From Bryopsis sp. KO-2023 (Eukaryota > Chlorophyta > Ulvophyceae > Bryopsidales > Bryopsidaceae): a stretch of 64,000 bases of DNA. A program made the position numbers and the translations under genes. This document shows, in pieces, positions 46,639-59,927 of this stretch (its first letter is position 1; each line of letters starts with the position of its first letter). Below the pieces are notes generated by a model. It was given only the letters and a program-made list of their open reading frames with translations. It did no database searches and was not told where the DNA came from. The stretch lies in contig BSYQ01000004.1 of assembly GCA_030272585.1 (NCBI GenBank), positions 1,426,001-1,490,000 on the forward strand, given 5' to 3'.

Positions 46639-48794
46639 GTGCTGACATTGATGCCCAGAATGATCATGGCGTAACCGCATTATATTATGCTGCACAATTC
46701 GGTCACTTGGATGCTGCCAAGGTCTTGGTCAGAGCAGGTAAAATATTCTGTACAAACTCCAGGCGCTCTGTTTTTGGCAGGAATTTTATATTTAGCTACA
46801 CCCCTTGCTTCACTTTTTGAGCAAAAAAAAATATGACTCGACCGGCAACACCTTTCTCAAAACACAATGCGTTTTTCCAGTGTTCTTCCAGTTTTTTTGT
46901 TTTCTTGCAATCTGCTGAGTAGTACTTTTCTTCGGACATCGACATACTTTTATCGTTTGGGGGGGACTTGGGTCATTTCCAGCTGTTTAACGGAATGTCC
47001 CAATTTCATTTTTCCTCCCCCTGGAAGGACTGCGCCTGCGGTGCATCCCATTCTGGATTCCAAAACCACACAAAAACTGAAAATTCATTATGTTGCACCC
47101 TAGGCTATTTCATGGTGAATAGCACCCCCAACTACTTAACATCACTGAAATTACAAGTTGGAAGAAATTCCTGGTTGCATACAAATGCTGGCATGATTTT
47201 TTAAGAAAAACATTGGATTCCCTCAATTCAGAGCGCAAAATCACTCCCCTTTTCTATTGGATTTCGTTCAAAAATTGATGTCAAGCTGCAGTTGGTGTGT
47301 TCGCAAATGCACAAGCTATGTACTACTTGTTCCCAAAAGTGTGTTTTTTTTCAGGGGCAACTGTGGATTTGACAACAGACGATGAAACCACTCCCTTGAT
47401 GGGTGCAGCAATATATGAAAGAGTTGAAACAGTGGAGTTTCTCCTGGAATCAGGTGGTCGAAATTTCCAGCATGGTGACGAAATAATATTTGCCGGATTT
47501 TAATCTTTTGAAGTTTTTGAGTGGGGTGATTTGAGCAGCGGTAGAGTGGAATTTGCAACGAAAAAGAGTTTTGCTCGGAAAAAACCTACTCGCAATTGAC
47601 GGTGTGATGGAAATGTTGAGTTTTTCAAGCTGGACCAAAAAAACAAAATTGTAAGTTGAGAATTCCCTTGTTCGTCTTTATCTTTTTCCATTTTTGTCTC
47701 CTTTATTCTGTTTAACACTCGCTGATTGTTGATCCAGGGGCCAACGTTGATGCACAACAGAATGACGGCTCAACTGCATTGTATTTGGCTGCACGATTCG
47801 GTCACTTGGATGTTGCCAGGGTCTTGGTCAGAGCAGGTGAGCTTTAATAAAGGAGCTCTTTGTGTTTTTTCCTTTTTTTTTTTCACCCCCTTGCAGGTTT
47901 GGTGCAACAACAAATTGTGAATAGGATCTTGACACTGCTTTCGCAACAGAACACAAGGTTGCAGTGTTTTTCCATGGTTTTTCTTTCCTTTTTTTCTTGC
48001 AGTGTGAGCTTCAGTATTGGTTTCCTACATATCCATGAGAATAAGTTTCCATGTGTTGAGGAGCTTTGAGTGCCTGTAGTGTCCCCCCTTTAAATTTCTA
48101 TCCCTTTGTTGCGAAGTGAAAGCAGAAGTCTTTTCTTGTGTTCAATAAATTCAGTTTTTTCACAAGAAAAAAAACATTCTCCATGTATTTCTTTGTTTCC
48201 AATTCTGCATGCTGAATTTCTGGTGTCACGGTTTGATGTTCCAGGGGCAACTGTGGATTTGGAAAGAGATATTGGATTCACTCCTTTGATCATTGCAGCA
48301 CAATATGGGGAACTTGAGGTGGCAGGGTTTCTCCTTGAATCAGGTGCCCCCTTGTGAAACTATCTCCTATTATCAATGCCACTTTTTTTGCAGCAGTCTT
48401 CTGGAATGTTTTGAGTAGAGGCTTTGTGATTTCGTCCACAGGTGCCAATGTGAATGCTCGTGATGATGCCGGTGACACGCCCTTGCACTATGCTGCCTAT
48501 ATTGGAAACCCAGAGTTGGTTCAATTGCTATTGGACAATGGAGCTGAAATAGATGCCCAGGCTGAGAATGGGGAAACCGCATTGTCTTGGGCAGCCAATT
48601 ATGGGAGTGGCAAAGCCATTGAAGTTTTGAAAAAGGCTGGCGCTGATCTTAGTATCGAGGACAAGAACGGGGATACGATCGAGGATAAAATCTGTTGGTG
48701 CCTAAAGATTACTGATTTTGGGAAATTTAATTGCAGGGAAGGAAGATGCGGTGAAGGAGAGACAGAACGCCTCGAACAAATTCTGAAAGGTTGA
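46639..48794 (+). pseudogene. Orphan ankyrin tail without a protease
   Basis: Five intact ankyrin exons in family order: 46639-46737 (GADIDAQNDHG), 47355-47453 (GATVDLTTDDE), 47738-47836 (GANVDAQQNDG), 48245-48343 (GATVDLERDIG) and terminal 48442-48794 ending CREGRCGEGETERLEQILKG and stop. All phases agree and no exon has a stop. Homology to A3 begins inside the intron before the first of these (about 46388, compare 18660), directly behind the RRM block, so the signal peptide, protease and linker are missing. Either a 5'-truncated pseudogene, or a tail that could be spliced to an upstream exon. The lack of decay is notable. Confidence 0.75.
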
Positions 48795-49490
48795 TGTCAC
48801 AATCGTGTGTGTTGGATTTCCTTTCAATCGTTTTGGTCGTTTAAGGGAGTGGAGATGCTGTTGCTTTTTTGCAACCGATATTGGATATTGACTGAGATGG
48901 ATGCAATGGGGACGGTGAAGCTGTGCTTCAAGTTTCAAATATATTTGTTGGTATGAATATTTTGGGAAGAAATCTGCATGTTCAAAAAGTGTCGTCTGTG
49001 TTGAGCACTACCAACAGCCACTTTTTGCCGAAATGAGCACAGTTTTTGAATGATTGATAGAGTGCCCTTCCTCCCCCCTTTTGGATTAAAAAACAGGCGC
49101 TGGAAAGCTGAGGTGAATTCGGATGGCACTCTAAATTTTTTCGCTACCACAAAAAATGGTGAATTTAACAAGACACACAAGGCCCAAACGTTTCTCCAGT
49201 GTTTTCCTTCCCGTTCGTTTCCTGATCGGTTTCAGTGTTGGATGGCATTGCATTTTGAAGATTTGACCGAGTGCCAAAGCGGTTTCCCCCCACATAATAA
49301 TTTCGTGACTTCGAAGTCACAGAAAATTTTATCTTGAGTGCAAATCCATGAACAGAAAGTTACTTTTCACCTTTTCAATAACTCCTGGCTGGCTTTCAGT
49401 TGCCCCTCTGAAAATGAACACTGCATGCTGATGGGGTATTTCCCCATTCAAAAAAACGCACAGCCACACTCTACAATCCTTTTGTCTTCT
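48795..49490. repeat. 3' flanking block shared by ankyrin-tail genes (copy 3)
   Basis: Matches 21109-21760 and 28226-28900, including the CGTGACTTCGAAGTCA stretch near 49305. It stops at about 49510, where RRM copy 3 begins in the middle of an exon. Confidence 0.65.
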
Positions 49491-49514
49491 GGATCAATTG
49501 ATGGAAATCGATGA

Positions 49515-52500
49515 AAATGCTGCTGCTGGTACCCCTGCAACAATTCAGACACAGAAAGTCCCACCACAGCCGAGTGGAAAAAAAACTTCCTCAGATTCCA
49601 AGGCCACCGGATCCACTTGCAGCAGCATTGATGGAACTGAGAATTCGCTGTGCAATGTTGTAAGGGGCAAGGATATTGAGAATGTGACTAATACAAGAAA
49701 AAAACTGATAAAAGAAATGTTGTGGCATTTATTTTGATGTGGCAGATGATGTCCTCCTCGATTGAGGAAAATGTGTGTTTTTATTGTCACACATTGCAGA
49801 GAAAAAGTGAATGTAGTATTACTAATGAAGCAACCGGATGTCCCTTTCTCTTTTTTCACTTTTTTTGTGGGATCTGTTGGGGGGGGGGGTTATTTTATTT
49901 TTTATTTTGGGTGGGGGGGGTTGAAAGAAATACAATTTATCTTGCATTTCCAAAGAGAAAATGCTTACTTGCTTGTTTGATTTGACTTGATTTTTTTTCT
50001 TTCCAAGGAGGAGTGGCTTGCAGTGCATCCTGATCTTAAAGGTCTAACCCCACAGGTCAAGGAAAGGAAATCAGTTTCGCAACAGGAAGCCAATCCCCCC
50101 TTCCCCCCATCAGTGGAAACCATCAATCATCTGAACAACCCAGCACCTGTCCAAGACAATTTGATTCCTAGTTTCACCGACCAGCCAATGAAAAAAATCA
50201 GTCAAGAGCCCATGAACCCGATGTTCACAGTTCTACCAAGAGGCCCTCCACCAGCAAAAGGTTGGTTATTTTGGGGGTGAAAAATCCTGTATTGAAGAAT
50301 TGAAAAGCGCATATTTTCTTGGAAATAAACTGAGGGGGTAAATTAATTTTTAAAACAGAACACAGCTTAGAATTTTTTTGATGACCACATGACAACAATG
50401 CCGACCCCCCCCCCCAAAAAAAAAAAAAATAAATTTGCAACAAAAACAAAATACGAATATTAGTTGCAGCCCTACTCCTCGAAATTGTGCTCAGTAAAAT
50501 GAAATGAAATGAACTTGTCAAAATAGATAAAAAATATATATGTTTAGAGAGGTGCTCAGTTGACAGCATGTACATAATTCAACAGTTTCAGAAGTCAGTT
50601 TTAATACAATATATTTTATGAGACCAACATTTTCCCTTCACTCATCTCTCGAACAATGATGGAATGGTCCAATTGGTTTTCTTATCAGTTTTTTCAAAAA
50701 ATTGAAACCAGAACGCTTGAAAATGTTTGTCCAAGGATTTCTTGCGATGTTTTATTGGTTTGTGCATGTTTTGTTTGTTTCTGTAAGACGTCTCTTGTGG
50801 ATTGGGCACAGGTCCTTGGAATAAAAATTTTCAGCAATTTGTTCCTGTGCATTCGATGCTTCCGGTATGCACACAAACATGAATGTAATTTCAAAGAGTT
50901 TTGAAGTGATTTATAAAGCTGTGCAGAATAGCCCTCTTGTGGGAAAACAAGAATAAAAGAAATTAAGCGAGCATTGCCTGAATATGTATTTAAAATTTTC
51001 CAAGGTGGGGAAAAAAAATCGAAAAAGGAAACACAGCTCCGGATTCAAATTTTTTCCTGTAATCAATTTAGATTTTTTTTTAATTATGTACATAATTTTT
51101 CAAAAAAAAGAAAACAAAAAATCAATTTTTCAATGAATGCCTCCTCTGTCTCTCTCTATGTACAACAGAAGCTGCAAACTTCCCCCCCCCCCTTCAATTT
51201 CTGAAGCGTTGACTGCTCTATAATTCAGGGAAATGAAATGCTTATGCAGAGACCTCCTCCTCCACCAATGAGGCCTTGCGCTCCACTCTCTTTTGTGGAT
51301 TTTCCGGCTAGACATTTTGCTTCCACTCAAAATTTTCCTCATGCTAAGTCTGGGAGGGACCCCATGCCACCACCTTCAAGAAGCTATTTCAGCCGGCAGA
51401 AAAATCAAACTTTAGTCCCAGTCAACCAGGTGATCCATCTTTTTGTGTTTTTTTTTTGGGGGGGGGGGGGCAAGCTTGAAACATCTATAATTTTTTTTAT
51501 CTTTTTTTGGTGTGTGTCAAAGCTTTGAACTGAAGGTCAACTCAATTATTTAATTTTAAATTGAGAATTGGGTAGCTGGAAAACTATTTTTTTCTTTTTT
51601 TCTAAACGGGAAGGGGTCCAAAAAATCGAATATTTTTCCTTGCAATCCAAAAGTACATCTACTGCTTATTTGTTGAATGTTCTTTTTTCTTTTCCCTGCA
51701 GCCTGCATCGGCCCCTTTCAATGGAGCTCTGGAAAAAGAAAGCCACCGTGGCAAAGAAATTCCAGCTTCAATTTTTGTTGGAAACCTTGGGCCCGATGTC
51801 GACGAAGTCAATCTGTCAACTTTGTTTTTGCAAATTGGGCCAATCAAAGATGCAACTGTAAGAAAACAAACGCACAATTACACCTTTTCTTTTTCTTTGG
51901 TGAAATATTAAAAAACTATTTGCACCAAGTATTTTTGTCTAATTTTTTCCTTTACCTTCGATGCAGTTTTGGCTTCGTTACCTACAACAACTCTGCACAT
52001 GCTCAAATTGCCATTGAAACACTTGGCGATGCGCGTATTGACGGAGTCTTTCAAAGAAAAGTAAGCCTCCTTCTGTATGCAAATCAACGGGCCCCCTCCC
52101 CCTCCCCCTCCCCCTCCCCTTTTGCATTTGGGGATGTCTTTGGCTGATTCAAAGCAGGGAAAAAAAAAGACAATTGAAATCTGAAGCAATCCCTTTATAA
52201 ACTGCAGAATAGGAAACAAGAGAGAAAAGGCCCCTTCATGAACTGCAGAAAATAAAAAAGACGAAAAAAAACTTCAGTTGCTTTTCGTTTGATTCTCCTT
52301 TTTTTTTCTACTGTGGTGTCATTCTCAGTGCTTTTTTTAGAAAGACAGTTCCCTTCCACCTCTGCCAGTTACTTTGAAAGTCAAAAAAGTTGGAGCCAAC
52401 AAAAACATAGATAAGAAAATTTCCGAAGGGTGGAAAACCTAAATTGGACGGACAGTTAATAGATCTTCCATATTTTTCATTTGATTTCTTTCTCCTTGTC

Positions 52501-52572
52501 GCTGACTTTAATTTTTTTTTTCTAATTCTGTAATGCCAGTCGTTGAAGGTGAGTATGGCCAGAACGAAATGA
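49515..52572 (+). pseudogene. RRM RNA-binding protein, copy 3 (broken)
   Basis: Third copy, starting inside the Ser/Thr-rich exon (about 49515-49659), then 50011-50260, 51229-51429, 51702-51857, 51967-52060 and 52540-52572. Two lesions: the 5' exons are missing, and a deletion removes the end of the intron plus the first part of the RNP1 exon. The acceptor GATGCAG now abuts TTTTGGCTTC, so the exon is 94 nt instead of 129, loses the VIREKG and KG of the RNP1 motif and enters the wrong frame. The other exons stay open and close to copy 2, so decay is recent. Confidence 0.8.
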
Positions 52573-53847
52573 AAAAGAGCAGGCAGTATGGGGGGAAAAA
52601 AAGGAAAAGAAAGAATGCATGGAATTGCCAACCGACAATTTTTTGAGGTCCCAAGTTGATTTTTTTTCCTTCTAATATGATATGAAAGTTGTCAAGCCCC
52701 TCAAGGGCTTGTTTTTACAGAAGAAGGGGATATAGGGCTAATTCGTTTCAGTTGGTTTTGTAAAATACAAATGCACGTCGATATAGACCAGAGAGAAGGG
52801 AGGGAGGAAAATGTGGAAATCTGAAACGCTTTTTAATTAAAAAGGCTTTTGTTGGCCTGTGTGTGCCTGAAAGTCGCTGTGTTGGTCGGATCAATGAAAA
52901 CCTGGAAATGATTCTCGGCAAAATCAGGACAACAACAAACTGCATAAAAATTGTTGAGTTGGGAACTGGGTGGTGGGCGACCACTGGTCCATTAAATTTT
53001 AAATTTTAAACAACTGTTTTCTTTCTTCCTCCCAGAGCACAGAACACACACTTGTTCTGATATTGACATCAGAAACGATGTAGTGGGGGGAGTTGGATTG
53101 CCCTTCTACCAATGGTGGAGAACCCGTTGAGAAAGGGAACATCTGCACAAAAACAAAGGCAAGAGGTATCACCTCCATGGCTACCTCCTTCCTTTGTTTT
53201 CTTGCAGACGTTCCCTCTTATTATTGGAGGCTGCACCTCACACATTTTCGTCTGTCTGTCGGTGCCTATCACGGAAATTGTTTTCTTTCACGAAGCCTCA
53301 GCTGGCTAGGGCTTGCTTTGCCTGCACCCAACGCTGGCGAACAAACACCTGCGCCATACCCCAACCGATCTTCAAGAAAGGGGGATTCCACTTTTCCATT
53401 TGTGCGTGTGCACACGCGTGTGCGAGAGATAAGTGTTTCGAAATCTAAAAGTGAGCAGCACGAAATTTAAATGAATGTCATGCTGCTCCCTTTTGATTCT
53501 GACGGAAAAAAATAAAAAAAATGAGGAAGGTTTGAAAGGATTTTTGTCAGCTCAAGTTATTGCCAGGATCATCTTGCTCATACTAGCGAAACGCCAAAGG
53601 AAGATTATCCCCGACACGGCCGTTGATTCTATTCAATCCAAGCCGCCACCTGTGAGGATTCGCCAATTTGTGTGTTTGGGTTGATCCGAGCTCTGTATCG
53701 TTTGGTTTTGCACATTTTGTGAAACACGCACAACGTTTGGGGACGACAAGACAAGATCTTGCCTCTCGATGGTAAGCACCCACCAAACGTGTCCAAGGCA
53801 TCTTTGCCGGCAACTTACTCGCTTGTTTCTTTTCCTTTTCTCGAAAG

Positions 53848-54319
53848 CAATGAGGTTGCCAAACGGACTGAGTCCCTCGCAAAAATAGATTTCTGTTTGA
53901 AAAACGTGGACCTGGAGCCCGAACAGGCGCGCAGAATCGTTCAAGTATGCTGTGTAGTTCGCTATTTCTGGTGATCCGGTTTCACAAGTCCAAGAACGCA
54001 GTGTTAGAACCGCCAGCTCCGCAAAACTGAACGAAGGTTTGGACTTTGAGGCGGGACTCGATATTGGGAGAAAATTCCAGCTCTCCATTTTCGGAGGAAA
54101 GCCAGGTGACAAGTTTCCAGAATCTTCTCCGTAGACTGCTTCAAATTTTCTTACAAAGCAACTAAAAAGAAACGGTGTCTGACCATCTGATTGATTTGTT
54201 TTTGCCTTTTTTCTTTTCCAGCTCCAGGCAAAGCACTATCTCGTGAGACGCTAGGGGAACAATTGTGTTCTCGCAAGTGGAAAAAGAGTCTGGATGTTGA
54301 GATGTGTGTGTTTATTTAG
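53848..54319 (+). CDS. Unrecognised coding-like segment between RRM copy 3 and B3
   Basis: Several open stretches have protein-like composition. From 53849: NEVAKRTESLAKIDFCLKN then VDLEPEQARRIVQ. About 53990-54103: QERSVRTASSAKLNEGLDF and a continuing frame to a GTGACA donor. From 54223 after a TTTTCCAG acceptor: APGKALSRETLGEQLCS up to a TAG at 54319. The last two join in phase (GGKP|APGK); the first join would need a very short intron. The minus strand also has a 159-codon open frame (54112-53633), so the coding strand is not certain. No family is recognised. Confidence 0.35.
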
Positions 54320-54675
54320 AGGTGGGGGAATACCCCAGTCGAAGAAAAGTAAAAACAATGCAACAGCACTCTGAAACAGTATTTTTTTCGCCGAACTTTT
54401 TTGAGCCCCTCAGTTGCACCATACATGACCACCTGGCTCTGGTGATCTTAGAAAGTTGTATATTTCACACCTCTGCATGTAAAAACTGATTGATCTATCC
54501 TCCACATGGCAAATGCATTTCTGTGCGAGATTTGCGGAATGTTCAGAAATCATCCCTGAAAAAAATGCACTGGAAACTCATTCAATTAAAATGGTAAGGC
54601 ATAAAGTCAAAAAAGCACCACACACTTAATGCAACAGCCCAAATGAAAAGAAATCCAACACACACGATTGTGATA

Positions 54676-57600
54676 TCAACCTTTCAGAATTTGTTTGAGG
54701 CGCTCTATCTCTCCTTCACCGCATGTTCCTTCCCTGCAACCCAATCGCTCCGGATTAGTAATCTTCAAACACGAACAGATTAAATCTTCGATCGTATTCC
54801 CTTTCTTGTCCTCGATACTGAGATCAGCACCAGCCTTTTTCAAAACTGCAATGGCTTCGTCACTCCCATAAATGGCTGCCGAAGTCAATGGAGTTTCCCC
54901 AGCCTCATCTTGGGCATCTATTTCAGCTCCATTGTCCAAAAGTAATTGAATCAACTCTGGGTTTCCAACAGAGACAGCAGGGTGCAAGGGCGTTTCACCA
55001 TCATCATCCCGAGCATTCACATTGGCACCTGTGGACCAAATCACAAAGCCTCTACTCAAAACATTCCAGAAGACTGCTGCCAAAAATGGCATCGACAGTA
55101 GGAGATACGTTCACAAGGGGGCACCTGATTCCAGGAGAAACCCTGCCACCTCAAGTTCCCCCTTTTGTGCTGCAACGCTCAAAGGGGTGGCTCCGGTGTC
55201 TCTTTCCAAATCCACAGTTGCCCCTGGAACGCCAACGCTGCTTTCACTTAGGAAAAAGAGGAAAGGATTGAAAGAAAGAGAATCAAAGGCAGCCAAGAGT
55301 TGATCAAAAACTAAAAATGACCATCTGTTCACAGGTATGTACTGAGCCAAAAAAAAAATGTAAAAATACTGACTTTCACCTGCAAGAGAAAACACTGGGA
55401 CCTTGGTTCCAAAAGCGATGACGTTGTTCAATCCATATTTTCTTTTCTTTCAGCAAACAAAGCTACAAAAGGGGTGTGGGGGTAGATTGAAAATTCCCTG
55501 AAAAAAAACACACACACACACCAGAAGATGGACCTTCTTGTTACATTTCACCTGCTTCGACCAAGACCCTGGCAACATCCAAGTGACCCCCTTGTGCAGC
55601 CATAAACAATGCAGCTGCACCGTCTTTATCGTTTTGTGCATCAAGATTGGCCCCTGCAACGACAACCATTAGTTGTGTTTGAATAAACTACCTGCCTCTC
55701 CCCCCCCACCCCCTAAAAAAAAATATATATATATAAAAATATAGACGTGTATTAAATAAAAAAAATAAGGCACTTGGCTACTTGCAATACTGTTCTTTTG
55801 GTGTAGTTTCAAAAATATATCTCCCTCACACATCATCACTTGCAAGGAGATTCTGTTTCCAAACAAGCGTCTTCATTTGGATGAACTTTTTTTTGTTTTT
55901 TTCTTCACTCCCCCCCCCCCCTCAATTTGGGCTGCAATGATCAAAGGGGTGGCCCCGGTATCTGTTTTCAAATCCACAGTTGCCCCTGAAAAAACAAACT
56001 CCACAACAAATCACAAAGCTTGTGCATTTGTCACCACATCCACTGTACCTCGACATACATTTTTGAACAAAACAAAAAAAAGGGAGGGATGTTTCGCTCT
56101 GAAGTTTCTGAAAACATTATACCAGCGTTTGTACCAGTATACAGAATCCTCCAACTTTGAATTTCACTGATGTTCAGCAGTTTGAAAAAATAGCCTGGGC
56201 TGCAGCCAAAAATTTCAGCTCTTCTGTGGTTTTCGAATCCAGAATTGAATGTGTATGTTGCAGCCTTTCCAGGAGGAGAAGAAGATGGTGGTGGCATTTT
56301 TTGTTTTCAACAGCTGGAAGTGGCCCCAAGCCCCCAAACAATTAAAAGATAGAACTATGTATCTTTTCGAACAAAGTACCACTCGGCAGATAGCAAGAAA
56401 AGAAACACACTGGAAAAATGCAGTATGGTTTGAAAGTTCTGTCGGCATAAAGTTCTTTTGCTAGCGAAGCCGCAATAGGGGTGCGGCTACGCTGCCCAAA
56501 AATAAAGGAGTTTCTCCATAACAAGTTACCTGCTTCGACCAAGACCTTGGCGACATCCAAGTGACCCTCTTGTGCGGCCAAAAACAATGCAGATACGCCT
56601 CGATTATTTTGTGTATCAACGTTGGCCCCTGCATCAACATTCGTTGAAGACAACATTAAAATTTGCCCTTAGATTGAATAAACTTACAAAGTGACATAAC
56701 ACAGAATGGAGGCCTTGTCGCCATGCTTTTGTCTAAGCAAAAAAATACTCGAACCACCACCTGCTGTCAAGGGCATAACTGTGGCGAAAAATATATTATG
56801 CACTAATAATATTGCATGGCACATGGGACTGCTTTGTTTTGAAAAAAGATCCTTTCTACCCCATATTGTTCAAAAAATAGCAGGTGGAAGGAATTTCAGT
56901 CCATCCTAATGCACTCCACGTGTTCCTCATATTGAGATCTGCCATCCAATAGTTTTTCGTATTCCTTATTTCTTCTTTCTTTATCTGAATCAGGTGCCCC
57001 TGGGGAAATGCAGGGAGAATTTATCTGTTTATCATGTGGAATCAATCTGCGTGCAAAAGAAAGAAGCCAATCACCTTTTTCAATCAGCATTTCAACAATT
57101 CCCACATGACCATTGAAAGCAGCAGAAACCAATGGAGTAGAATTAAAGTCTCCATGCGTGGACGACGGATCCGCACCCTTTGAAAGCAGCTCCTGAAAAT
57201 CAACAAGCACACCTCCACTTTTGGTTGCCAGAGCAGGCTATTTTTGTCTGAATTCAATGCAAAAGCAATGGCTGAAAAAGGTACCTTGACTTTTTCAGAA
57301 TCCCCAGAACGGGCGGCATCAAACAGGTCTCGATTCAGTTTGTCGCAATTCTCGCGACATATTTTTCTCTGTTTGAAAAAAGAACGAAACAAAAAGTCGA
57401 AGAAACACAAGACGAGAATGCACTGGAATTTATGTTGATCACTGATTGTAGCTTGGAGATAAATGGGGAAGGCCATTTCGAAAATCTGCACTGCTGTTTG
57501 TGGAGCCCACCCTACACACAGAAAAAGATGGCAAGCAGCATCAACTCTGCAAAAGATACAGCAAATTCTCATAGTTACAGCTTTGCTTTCGTGTCAAAGA

Positions 57601-59194
57601 ACACAAGCTGAGACAGTCATGCTCACCGCAGAAGTGGTAGCTGTTGGAGAACTCTCCATTTTCTTATCGATCCATTTCCGGAAACTGCTGACTCTGGTGA
57701 ACACATCAGGGAGCGTCGAATCACAACTGGGCGGTCCAAAAGATACGATGCCAACCATCACATCAAATTCTGGATTCCCGCCGATGATGCTGTCCCCGTC
57801 CTTACTGTCAGCAAGCAACAAAGGACCTCCAGAATCGCCTGGATCAATTCACAAACAATTCACAAACCCGTTGTTTTTTTCTAAACAAGGAAAAGTTTTT
57901 CAACAAGCATTTCTTCAGAACAGCTGATGCATTGAACATAAGGCAATTCTGGTTGGTTACCCTTGCATACTCCTTGTGATGGAGAGAAAGAACAGAGCAT
58001 GTTGCCTTTGAGGTTAGGCCATGCTCGCCTGCAATTTTTGTTGGCAACATACTCCATTTGGTCCGCAAATTGAAGAACTTCAGGAAATGGACTGAGCGCT
58101 GTAGTCCTGCCCCATCCTGCGGTGGCTAGGAACTGACCCGGTCCAAGGGTTTGTTCACTTTCAGCTAGCAATGCTGGTTGTTTGGTGGAGGGCTTTTTGA
58201 GACGCACGAGGGCAATATCGAACCCCCCTTCAATGGTTTTGTAGCTGTCATGAATTATAACTTCCTCTGCCAGTATGACCTGGAAATGCAGTCAAATAGA
58301 TGTTTCCTAATGGCACCTCTTGCTGCTTCCAAATTTGAATAAAGAACAAGACCCTTTTTTTCCTGCGTTTCTTCGTGAAAACATGCAAATTTGCAGTACC
58401 TCTGCAGATGACTCATCATCAATTCCATGGGCCCCCACATACACAAGAAACGTTGGCCCCAGGGAGCGTTTCCCTGTGAAACAATGTGCTGCAGTCAAGA
58501 CCCACCCGGGGGCAATCAAGGTGCCTCCACAAATATGACTTCGAACACCTATCGTTTTCAAGGAGCAAGCATAAGGAAACCGACCCTCCGGAGCGTCTTG
58601 AGCCCCCTGCAGATGCAAATGCGGGGTACCTTACGTCATATTCTGTCATATTTTGCGATCAGAAGCTATTTTAAATTCTCAATGTATCTTAAAGAAAATT
58701 CTTCCCTCTGTGGCTGGAGTCTCCACCTGTTCCGAAATGTCCAACACGAATGTGTGATGTAAGAACTGCTCCCTAGAGAATCGTATCATTCATACTGTAC
58801 GATCAAAATGAAATTGAATGGATATATGATTTCGCTTGCACCCACGGCAACGAGTGGCTGCGCGTCCCGTAGCAGCTTTCGGAGTGAATGAGCAGCGGAA
58901 AGACCGTCACCCTAATTTTCGCACAGCACAAAAAACAAAGAGGTGAATCCCAAGTCAGAAATTGAGTGAAAGACGTTATTGATCGAGTGTGGAGATTCAC
59001 ACCTGTCCGTCGCCGCCAGGCGAGGATCCTGCAAACCAAAGCAAGTTCGACATCGTCAACTTCCGACATGAAAAGGAGTTTCATCAAGGGTGGGCGGGGA
59101 AAACGCCAAATTCAACAGCAACACACCCACCTGACGGAACACCACACATGGCGCTTGGTATCGACACGCACCAGAGCGCCCATATCAAAAACAT
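54676..59194 (-). CDS. B3: secreted S1 protease-ankyrin fusion (family B head)
   Basis: Minus-strand gene, 582 residues. Exons: 59194-59131 (signal peptide MFLIWALWCVSIPSAMCG), 59028-59003, 58911-58846 (pro-region ending QPLVA), 58606-58400, 58279-57961, 57838-57627, 57368-57285, 57192-57075, ankyrin exons 56628-56530, 55653-55552 (102 nt), 55223-55125 and terminal 55028-54676. Triad His93, Asp142, Ser230 (GVCKGDSGGP). The activation site reads VAGA where B2 has IVGG. Like B2 it lacks the separate linker exon. One L-type ankyrin exon (from 55985) is cut at a poly-C run near 55920 and has no donor; skipping it keeps the frame. The tail and its introns match A1, so this is a family-B head on a family-A-type tail. 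Convergent with RRM copy 3. Confidence 0.85.
55918..55985 (-). pseudogene. Truncated ankyrin exon inside B3
   Basis: Reads [20 protein letters not shown] on the minus strand after a TTTTTTCAG acceptor, then runs into a long homopolymer (plus-strand C run at about 55909-55920). The part encoding FLLESG and the 5' splice site are gone. The same exon is intact in A1 (6475-6377). Confidence 0.75.
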
Positions 59195-59927
59195 AAGCAC
59201 AGGAAGCTGGTTCGTTCGACCTCCCGACGAGAAGGCTCTGATTACGAAACGCTTGCGGGAGCCACTAACGTTGCCCAAGTTCGGAAGTGCGTGTTTCTCG
59301 CGCTTCATCTGTCGACAACTCTCGCAGGCGCCTGGAAGCGCGTGAAGTCAAACCCAGAGTGTTTTGGACACTGTGGGCAGCTACCTCGGATCGTTTTCTT
59401 GCTCAGCTCTTGCAGATAGTAAACCCTGCTGTGTCAGTCATTCACGAAAACTCACACTTACACACCCGATTGCGGTACGACCCTCATACATTTGGATTAA
59501 CGCATTTCACAGTAACGCTCCTTGAGTGAACCAAAGCATCCAAATTCGGTCTTTATAGTGCGAACGGACTTGAGTGAGAGCATCCCCACCGCGGAACTCA
59601 TCCTCATCTCAACTCGCCCACGTGCGAGCGAATCGCGACTATAGTTACGAAGTTACGTGAGGGGTTAATTGCAGCCCCCTCACCGTAGAACGAGTCCAAT
59701 CAACGGCATCAGTTACTAATGCGCAGGCTGACTAACAGCTCCAAAACAACTGACGGCAGTTGGTGTCCCAGATGACTCAACCAAGAAGTTAGTTGAAGTG
59801 GTTAGGATAATGGATGGACGGGAGGACTCGTGGTTTGCTGTGAGTTACTGGAGAACGAAATGGCGAACTATATATTGGGAAGTGGTGAAGAGAGTGTGTA
59901 AGATTTTGATTGAGTCTTATCCTTTAG
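59195..59927. other. Upstream region of B3
   Basis: The first 100 bases resemble 29880-29977 upstream of B2 (an AGAGCCTTCTCGTCGGGAGG type stretch on the minus strand), so they probably belong to the B3 5' UTR or promoter. The rest holds nothing I can identify. Confidence 0.4.
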
